Source: Candidatus Gastranaerophilales bacterium | Lineage (GTDB): Bacteria > Cyanobacteriota > Vampirovibrionia > Gastranaerophilales > Gastranaerophilaceae | Direction of reading: 5' to 3' | Assembly: GCA_944323945.1 (NCBI GenBank) | Contig: CALUUL010000023.1 | Span: forward strand, 1-30,350 | DNA length: 30,350 bases | Shown here: in pieces, positions 24,400 to 30,350 of the stretch | How positions within the stretch are numbered: position 1 is the first letter of the stretch | Layout: the number at the start of each line of letters is the position of its first letter | Program-made: the position numbers and the translations under genes | Notes under the pieces: model-generated | Databases searched by the model: none | The model's input: the letters and a program-made list of their open reading frames with translations, nothing else | Told to the model about the DNA's origin: nothing

Positions 24400-24883
24400 A
24401 TTTTGTACCAGCTTCAAGAATACCAATATGTTTTACATATTCTTCCGGAGAAAATGAATCTTTTACCTTTTCTAGTAAAATTCTGGTTGTTCTTAATGAC
24501 AATTCAGGATTATCATAATTATGTAAATATAATTTCATAAATCCTTCTTTTTTTGAATCAGGATTAACTCTTTTTAAAGCTGAATCAGATTTAGAAGATA
24601 AAATTTGATTTTCAATAAATTCTGAATTTGTTTTTGAATTATTCGAACATCCATAAGTTGTACATATATCAACAAAATCAGCACCTCGTTCTAATTCTTT
24701 AGCTAATTGTGATTTATGGAACAAACCTTGTTTGCGGAACATATCTGCATTTAAAAATTGATTATTTTGATAGCCAAAAGAGTCTGCTGTAGTTCGTCCT
24801 AAATCATTTAACTTTGCAAAACCAAATGATGGTGTTGATAGAACATTTTTTGAAAAATTAGAAACACTAACTTTTGTAATCAT
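24395..24883 (-). CDS. Hypothetical lineage-type protein with TPSFGF motif
   Basis: A 162-aa protein with no known domain. The N-terminus (TKVSVSNFSKNVLSTPSFGF) has a short peptide of the kind also seen in the 27392-28834 protein (TPSFKG). I associate these with Gastranaerophilales, where such N-termini open many orphan proteins. The rest is polar and mostly helical, with two Cys (ICTTYGCSNN). GAGGG precedes the ATG by 8 nt. Function unknown. Confidence 0.7.
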   Translation of the reverse strand: MITKVSVSNFSKNVLSTPSFGFAKLNDLGRTTADSFGYQNNQFLNADMFRKQGLFHKSQLAKELERGADFVDICTTYGCSNNSKTNSEFIENQILSSKSDSALKRVNPDSKKEGFMKLYLHNYDNPELSLRTTRILLEKVKDSFSPEEYVKHIGILEAGTKL

Positions 24884-24948
24884 ATAAATTCCCTCATTAT
24901 TAAACTAATTATATAAATACTGTAAAAATAAATTTTGTTAGTAAAAAA

Positions 24949-26238
24949 TTATTTATAAAATTGTCTAACACCTGTAGTGAAATCATTTACAATATCACCA
25001 TTGCCAAATAATTTATATTTATAAATAGTTAATCCTTCCAGACCAACCGGACCTCTTGCATGTGTTTTATTTGTTGATATACCGACTTCAGCGCCAAAAC
25101 CATATCTAAAACCATCCGCAAATCTTGTAGAAATATTTTTATATACACCGGATGAATCAACAAACATCATAAATTTTTCCGCATTTAAATCATTTTCTGT
25201 AATAATGCAATCAGTATGACCAGATCCATATCTATTTATATGTGAAATAGCATCATCAATATTTTCAACAATTTTTAATGATAATTTTTTTTCGCCATAT
25301 TCTTTATGCCACTCAGTGACAACAGAACTTATTTCATTTAAATATTCATTTTTTAATTCTTCGTCAGAATTAATAACTACAGAATTTTCTTTTAAAGATT
25401 TAAGAAGACGAGGAAGAAATTTATCTTTTATATTTTTATGAACAAGAACAGTCTCTACAGAATTACAAGCACTAGGATACTGGCATTTTGCATCAACAAT
25501 AACCGGAATAGCTTTATCTATATCAGCAAACTCATCAACATAAATATGACAAATACCGTCAGCGTGACCTAGCACAGGAATTTTTGTATTTGACTTAATA
25601 AAACTAACAAGAGAATTTGAACCTCTTGGTATAATTAAATCAATGTATTTATCTGCATCAAGCATTTTTTTTACATCTTCACGAGAAAATATAAGGTTTA
25701 TCATATTTGCAGGAAAATTATCAATTTCTAAAAGTGTAGAAGTAATAATGTTAAATATAGCTGTATTTGTTTTTTCTGCTTCAGAACCACCTTTTAATAT
25801 AACAGCATTAGATGATTTTATAGCTAAAGCAGAAATTTGAGAAATAACATCAGGTCTGGCTTCAAAAATAACACCAATAACACCTATAGGACAACTTACT
25901 TTTTTTAAATTTATTCCTTGCGCTATATCTTTTTCCCAAATAACTTTACTTATTGGATCATCAAGAGAAGCAATATCTCTAACACCTTGAATCATGTCTC
26001 TAAGCTTGTTTTCATCAAGCTTTAATCTATTATAGGCAGACTGAGTAATTTCACCTTTTTCTAACAATAATTTCGCATTATCTAAATCTAGATTATTAGC
26101 AGATATAATTTCATGTTTATTTATGTTTATAGCATCTGCAATTTTATACAAAGCATCATTCTTTATTTTTGTAGATAATTGTAATGCTAAAATTGATGCT
26201 TCTTTTGCTTTTTGAGCAATTTCTATTACATTAGACAT
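24949..26238 (-). CDS. proA: Gamma-glutamyl phosphate reductase
   Basis: A 429-aa enzyme of the aldehyde-dehydrogenase fold that reduces gamma-glutamyl phosphate to glutamate-5-semialdehyde with NADPH, the second step of proline synthesis. Signatures include PIGVIGVIFEARPDV, LKGGSEA, IPRGSN, DGICHIYVDE and the catalytic Cys region YPSACNSVETVLVH, plus FGAEVGISTNKTHARGPVG near the end. Length is normal. AGGAG lies 7 nt before the ATG. The gene starts 9 bp after the proB stop on the same strand, so proB and proA are co-transcribed. Confidence 0.97.
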   Translation of the reverse strand: MSNVIEIAQKAKEASILALQLSTKIKNDALYKIADAININKHEIISANNLDLDNAKLLLEKGEITQSAYNRLKLDENKLRDMIQGVRDIASLDDPISKVIWEKDIAQGINLKKVSCPIGVIGVIFEARPDVISQISALAIKSSNAVILKGGSEAEKTNTAIFNIITSTLLEIDNFPANMINLIFSREDVKKMLDADKYIDLIIPRGSNSLVSFIKSNTKIPVLGHADGICHIYVDEFADIDKAIPVIVDAKCQYPSACNSVETVLVHKNIKDKFLPRLLKSLKENSVVINSDEELKNEYLNEISSVVTEWHKEYGEKKLSLKIVENIDDAISHINRYGSGHTDCIITENDLNAEKFMMFVDSSGVYKNISTRFADGFRYGFGAEVGISTNKTHARGPVGLEGLTIYKYKLFGNGDIVNDFTTGVRQFYK

Positions 26239-26247
26239 TGATATCTC

Positions 26248-27369
26248 CTACAATAATGCTATATTATCTTTAGTTACAACAGCATCATAATTTTTATGAC
26301 CTAAAATTTGAAAAATATTATCAGAATGCTCACCAATAATTTTTTTACAGTCTTCAGAATTGTAATTTGCGATGCCTCTTGCAAACTCAACGTTATTTTC
26401 ATCAACAATAGAAACAACATCTCCGCAATCAAAAGAACCATTAATTTTCAAAATACCAATAGCAAGTAAGCTTTTATTCTTTTCTGTAATTGCCTTTTTA
26501 GCACCAAAATTAATTACAATCTGCCCATTAATATTAGTTGCATAAGCAATCCACCTGCGTTTTTGAGAAAGCTGTTCTACAGGGTAAAAAGTTGTTCCTA
26601 TTTTCTCACCTGAAAATAATTTGGTTATAACTTGCGGCATTTTACCATTAGCTATTTTTACACATCCACCAGAGTGAGTTACAACTTTTGCTGCTTGAAG
26701 TTTTGTTTTCATTCCACCACGTCCACCTTTTGAAGCAGATTGTGCATAACTTTCTATTTCTTCTGTGATTTCTTTTACATCACTTATTAAATTTGCTTTT
26801 GGATTTTCCTTCGGATTATCATCATACAAACCATTTATATCAGATAATATTACTAATAAATCCGCATCTAACTTACTAGCTACGAGTGCTGACAATTTAT
26901 CATTATCAGAAAAACTTACACCATATATTGGCTCTAATTCAGATGTAGATACAGTATCATTTTGATTAATAATCGGTATAACTTTAAGTTCAAGCAAAGT
27001 ATTTAAAACATTACTCAAACTTAAATATTTTATTCTGTTAGTAAAATCATCTTCAGTTAATAAAACTTGAGCAGTATTAATTGAATATTTTCCAAAACCA
27101 TCTTCATAAATAGACATTAATTGACATTGACCAACAGCCGCACATGCCTGTTTTATTGATAAACTTTCACTTGAATCAACATTTAGTTTTTTTGAACCCA
27201 AACCAACAGCACCTGATGTAACAACAATTATTTCTTTTCCTTGTCTATGTAATTTAGAAATTTCTTCAATAAAAGAATATACACGTGATAAAGAAATTTC
27301 TTTATCATCATTTCTCAGAACATTAGTTCCAAACTTAAAAACAATCCTTTTTGCATCATTGATATTCAT
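26248..27369 (-). CDS. proB: Glutamate 5-kinase
   Basis: A 373-aa enzyme that phosphorylates glutamate at the gamma-carboxyl to start proline synthesis. An amino-acid-kinase domain (VFKFGTNVLR, VVTSGAVGLG, INQNDTVS, FSDNDKLSALVA, KGGRGGMKTKLQAA) is followed from about residue 270 by a PUA domain (SIVDENNVEFARGIANY). Both domains are present, as in typical feedback-inhibited enzymes. No ribosome site precedes the ATG. A minus-strand TATAAT (27382-27377) ends 7 bp before it, with TTGCAA 16 bp further upstream inside the previous gene's end, so proBA may be transcribed as a leaderless mRNA. Confidence 0.97.
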   Translation of the reverse strand: MNINDAKRIVFKFGTNVLRNDDKEISLSRVYSFIEEISKLHRQGKEIIVVTSGAVGLGSKKLNVDSSESLSIKQACAAVGQCQLMSIYEDGFGKYSINTAQVLLTEDDFTNRIKYLSLSNVLNTLLELKVIPIINQNDTVSTSELEPIYGVSFSDNDKLSALVASKLDADLLVILSDINGLYDDNPKENPKANLISDVKEITEEIESYAQSASKGGRGGMKTKLQAAKVVTHSGGCVKIANGKMPQVITKLFSGEKIGTTFYPVEQLSQKRRWIAYATNINGQIVINFGAKKAITEKNKSLLAIGILKINGSFDCGDVVSIVDENNVEFARGIANYNSEDCKKIIGEHSDNIFQILGHKNYDAVVTKDNIALL

Positions 27370-27404
27370 ATGATTTATTATAGCTTAAACCTTATTCATT
27401 GCAA
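27370..27404 (-). promoter_or_regulatory. Candidate leaderless proB promoter
   Basis: On the minus strand TTGCAA, a 16-bp spacer and TATAAT (27382-27377) end 7 bp before the proB ATG. The -35 lies within the last codons of the upstream gene. Confidence 0.5.
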
Positions 27405-28834
27405 TAAGCAATAACATTTTTAGCTTCCAGATTTAATTGTTTAAGCATTGAATCAAATAAAGTTCTTGATTTCGAGTTAAAGGTAATATTTCCTTGTTCA
27501 TCAACATTCTTTTTAATTGAAGTCAAAACTTCTAATGGCATGCCTATGTATTTACCATTTTTTATAGACTTCATAGCTGATGAGAAATCTTTTTGAGAAC
27601 CGAGATCAGACCAAGTATTATCATCAGGAATAATTGAAAGTTTCATTTGCATAGGTTGATAATCAGAATCAACTATTTCGCCTGATTTTATTGCTTCAAG
27701 TATTGGTGCAATAATCATTGAAGAGAAATCATAACCCTTATCAGGATTTTTAAAATTTTCAGGATTTTGAATATATTTTGATTTAATCCATTCTAAAGCT
27801 TGAGGAGAAATAACATAAGGTCCTACAGCAGCCAAACACGTATTATCACCTAATTCAGAAATAACGCAAGAATCTATAAATGCTTCATCTTGTGGTTTTT
27901 CCACAAATTGATTAATAGTTTTAGAATCTAAAGAATCCAGTTTAACAATACTCAAACTTTTTGTTTTTTGTTTATCGACAGGAATCGTTGTAATTGTAAA
28001 AGCAGCACCAGATTTTTCGTGTTCTTGCATTATCTTTGAGACATTAACATCGGAAAAATTATCTCCCCAACTAAATACTAAAGGTTTTTCAGTTGAAATT
28101 TTACCATTTGCTAACCCTTCAAGAAATGCATAAGCACTACCTTGTGCTGGTTTAACCCTAACAAAATCAAATAAATTATCAAGTTTTCCGGTCTTTGTAT
28201 AATTTGTAATTACAGTTTGAACCAAAGACATATTTTTACCATTTAAAGTGGCTGGTATATATGAAGCAGGTTTTGTAATACCACCTTGTAGCGCAGTAAT
28301 ATCTTTATATCTTGTACCATCACCATCACTTGGAATGAAAAAGTTATAGTCATCATTTAACAAAGGTGCATATGTTGCATCCAAATATTTTTGAGATACT
28401 TCATTATGCATACCTTCTTGCCAAAAACGAATATATTCATTTTCCATTTTATAATCTCGTTGACCATTTTCTTCTCTTATACTTCCATATAAACGGCCTT
28501 TGAAACTTGGTGTTTTTTCTTCTTTTTTTGTAATACCAATATAAAAATCATCTGATTTTATAGCACTATCTGGTGTTATTAATAATGTCAAATCTTTATA
28601 TTCTGGTAATTTTGATTTTATTAAAAACTTTGATCCTACTTTAGGATTTGAAAGATTTTGGCATAATTCAAAATATTCAGATGCTTTTCCTTTCATTACA
28701 AATCTATCACCATCCATCCCTTTTGTTGATAAAGGAATCTGGGCAGATGAAAAACTTTGTAATTTTTCTTTTTGTTTAGAATTTGAATTATAATTAGAAA
28801 TAGTATAAAAGGAAGAAACACTTTGTATTTTCAT
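27392..28834 (-). CDS. Sugar-phosphate nucleotidylyltransferase-like protein with N-terminal extension
   Basis: A 480-aa protein. From about residue 160 it resembles NTP-transferase enzymes: the nucleotide-binding loop SDGDGTR (169-175, cf. GGxGTR), then ITKPASYIP with the substrate Lys near 188, SWGDNFSD, and VEKP later. It should join a sugar phosphate to an NTP. The first Gly of the usual loop is replaced by Ser-Asp, so specificity may differ. The N-terminal ~150 residues are not part of the family and contain TPSFKG (about 108-113). The ATG at 28834, with GGGG 7 nt before it, is chosen over the GTG at 28840. The gene may share a transcript with proBA. Confidence 0.78.
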   Translation of the reverse strand: MKIQSVSSFYTISNYNSNSKQKEKLQSFSSAQIPLSTKGMDGDRFVMKGKASEYFELCQNLSNPKVGSKFLIKSKLPEYKDLTLLITPDSAIKSDDFYIGITKKEEKTPSFKGRLYGSIREENGQRDYKMENEYIRFWQEGMHNEVSQKYLDATYAPLLNDDYNFFIPSDGDGTRYKDITALQGGITKPASYIPATLNGKNMSLVQTVITNYTKTGKLDNLFDFVRVKPAQGSAYAFLEGLANGKISTEKPLVFSWGDNFSDVNVSKIMQEHEKSGAAFTITTIPVDKQKTKSLSIVKLDSLDSKTINQFVEKPQDEAFIDSCVISELGDNTCLAAVGPYVISPQALEWIKSKYIQNPENFKNPDKGYDFSSMIIAPILEAIKSGEIVDSDYQPMQMKLSIIPDDNTWSDLGSQKDFSSAMKSIKNGKYIGMPLEVLTSIKKNVDEQGNITFNSKSRTLFDSMLKQLNLEAKNVIAYCNE

Positions 28835-28939
28835 AAACACACCCCATTTTGCAGAAATAAATTACTTATGTAGTAAAATTATCATAAATACTACAAGTTT
28901 AATAGTCTTAAAATACATATATTTAAAAAAGATTTACAA

Positions 28940-30151
28940 TTAAATATTAGTAAGATAATCAGTAATAAATTGTCTTGCAACTCTTGGTGTTCTTATTGAT
29001 TTTAACGCGGCAAATTCTTCTGCTTTGTTGAATAAATCTCGATTTATAGGAACACAGCAATCATTTGCAATTTTTTCCACTATATTTAGATACTCATTTT
29101 TGGTCAACATTGAAAATGTCAACATAATTCCAAATCTATCAGAAAGAGAGACCATTTCATCAATCGTATCATTATAATGAATTTCATTTCCTTCTCTTGC
29201 TGTAAAACTTTCTTTTACTAGATGCATTCTATTTGTTGTAGCATATATTATTGTGTTTGAAGGTCTATTCGATAAAGAACCCTCTAAAACAGCTTTAATT
29301 GAAGAAAAATTCTTATCATCTTCTTCAAAAGAAATATCATCTGCAAAAATTATAAATTTCAAAGGAAGATTTCTTATTTGTTCATATAAATCAGAAAGAT
29401 AAATGAAACTCTCCTTATAAACTTGAATGATTTTTAAGTTGTAATCAGAAAATTCATTTATTAAAGCTTTAACTGTAGATGATTTACCGCAACCTCTATC
29501 ACCATAAAGTAAGATATTATTAGCTTCTTTTCCTTCTAAGAAAGCTTTTGTATTTTGCTTTATTACACTTTTCTGATATTCATAATTCTTTAAATCGTTA
29601 AAAGTCAAAGCATCAAAATATTTTACAGGTTTAATCTCTTTATTTTCCGTATACGAAAATGCTGAATAACAAGAGAAAACACCATATCCATAATTTTTAT
29701 AAGATGCTAATATTGAATCCAAATTAAAATCTTGTTTATTTGCAAAAGAAAAAGATGGTAAATGAGAAATTATATCTTTTTGTTCTGGAAAATTTTCTTC
29801 AAGCAAAGTTTTTATTTTTAAATAATCAAAAGAAAGTAAATTATCAAATAATGATAATTCATACCTTGCAGTTTCTAAAATTTGATTATTTTTACTGATA
29901 CAGTCACTACAACCTTTAGACAATAGATTTTCATCAGTATAAATTAAATTTTTAAGATAATTATATAAATTTTGATTTGGTTCTTTTTCATATAGCAAAG
30001 AAATAAACTCTGAATACGTTTTTAATATTATATTTATATCAGCATTAGACTTTATACTATTTAAAAGTCCTATAAATGAAGATATTATTGAATCTTTCAA
30101 TATATTTCTGAATATAGATATTAACAATAAAGATGTTGTAAGTTTACTCAT
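28940..30151 (-). CDS. DUF815-family AAA ATPase
   Basis: A 403-aa protein. The N-terminal half is helical with a few Cys. From about residue 185 it matches DUF815 (PF05673): Walker A GDRGCGKSS (217-225), Walker B FIIFADDISFEEDD (D271, D272), sensor IIYATTNRMHL and the late SDRFGIMLTF and SIRTPRVARQF stretches. The cellular role is not established; the AAA+ fold suggests ATP-driven remodelling or loading. The ATG lies 1 bp after the stop of the preceding radical-SAM gene, so the two are translationally coupled. Confidence 0.9.
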   Translation of the reverse strand: MSKLTTSLLLISIFRNILKDSIISSFIGLLNSIKSNADINIILKTYSEFISLLYEKEPNQNLYNYLKNLIYTDENLLSKGCSDCISKNNQILETARYELSLFDNLLSFDYLKIKTLLEENFPEQKDIISHLPSFSFANKQDFNLDSILASYKNYGYGVFSCYSAFSYTENKEIKPVKYFDALTFNDLKNYEYQKSVIKQNTKAFLEGKEANNILLYGDRGCGKSSTVKALINEFSDYNLKIIQVYKESFIYLSDLYEQIRNLPLKFIIFADDISFEEDDKNFSSIKAVLEGSLSNRPSNTIIYATTNRMHLVKESFTAREGNEIHYNDTIDEMVSLSDRFGIMLTFSMLTKNEYLNIVEKIANDCCVPINRDLFNKAEEFAALKSIRTPRVARQFITDYLTNI

Positions 30152-30152
30152 A

Positions 30153-30350
30153 CTAGTTCTTTCCGCACAATATTTTTATAATTTTATTTTTGCATTTATG
30201 TATAAAACCTTTATTAAAGTTTGCAAAATTATGTTTAAAATTACAATTAAGCATTCTACAATACATTTTACAGGTTTTAGTTAAAGCTCTGCATTTTTGA
30301 GAATTAGCATTATTCCAAATTTCTTCAGGTGAATTTTCTTTAATATTACC
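30153..30350 (-). CDS. Radical-SAM/SPASM-type protein, C-terminal fragment
   Basis: An open frame of 65 codons enters from the right edge and stops at 30153. It reads GNIKENSPEEIWNNANSQKC..., a layout (G-N-I, then E-I-W-N, then a cluster C-x6-C-x3-C-x4-C) typical of the SPASM extension of radical-SAM enzymes that binds auxiliary iron-sulfur clusters. The catalytic CxxxCxxC core would lie beyond the window. It is followed directly by the DUF815 ATPase gene. The family call rests on a short Cys-rich tail, so it is moderate. Confidence 0.6.
   Translation of the reverse strand, partial: GNIKENSPEEIWNNANSQKCRALTKTCKMYCRMLNCNFKHNFANFNKGFIHKCKNKIIKILCGKN

Overview
The window looks like a stretch of a low-GC bacterial genome, probably an uncultured gut cyanobacterial relative (Vampirovibrionia/Melainabacteria, order Gastranaerophilales). 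That assignment is an inference from gene style: strong AT bias, clear AAGGAG-type ribosome sites, a DUF815 AAA ATPase, WG-repeat and TOPRIM orphan proteins, and proteins whose N-terminal halves carry short TPSFGF / TPSFKG peptides, which I associate with that lineage. The standard genetic code fits (TAA, TAG and TGA all serve as stops).

Left flank (1-2640), almost all on the minus strand: a degraded partial gene at the edge, a gene-free stretch with palindromes, tRNA-Val(GAC) with its own terminator, a MATE-family transporter ending in a His-rich tail, and a small secreted His-rich peptide. Right flank (20434-30350): tRNA-Asn(GUU), pdxJ, lineage-type orphan proteins (175 aa, TOPRIM, WG-repeat, 162 aa), then on the minus strand a radical-SAM/SPASM C-terminus, a DUF815 ATPase, a sugar-phosphate nucleotidylyltransferase-like protein, proB and proA.

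The middle (about 2.7-20.43 kb) is an accessory region that I read as an integrated mobile element abutting the 3' end of tRNA-Asn. It has a large serine recombinase at the tRNA end, a PrimPol and a DUF927/SF3-like helicase behind a non-coding segment with three 10-bp iterons and a 14-bp inverted repeat, a tyrosine recombinase with an XRE regulator, and no visible relaxase, type IV secretion or virion genes. It may be a plasmid-like integrative element, a satellite, or a composite of two elements.

Its cargo looks defence-rich. (a) A three-gene ABC-three-component (ABC-3C) system has a Cap4/DUF4297-like nuclease effector, a small middle component and an SMC-like ATPase. It sits between a Gp49/HigB-type toxin and a HigA-type antitoxin that face each other. 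(b) A DNA-methylase-like protein lacking an NPPY motif is followed by two small genes. (c) A minus-strand run carries a tyrosine recombinase, a DnaB-type helicase domain and a retron-like reverse transcriptase; helicase and RT overlap by 14 bp. (d) A small beta-rich protein, a PD-(D/E)XK nuclease and a WYL regulator surround a 10-bp inverted repeat. The RT-helicase-recombinase run is the best candidate for an undescribed system; the ABC-3C type has been described, but its placement here is unusual.

Several genes (the toxin, the 192-aa orphan, proB) have a -10 box 6-7 bp before the ATG and no ribosome site, suggesting leaderless transcripts.
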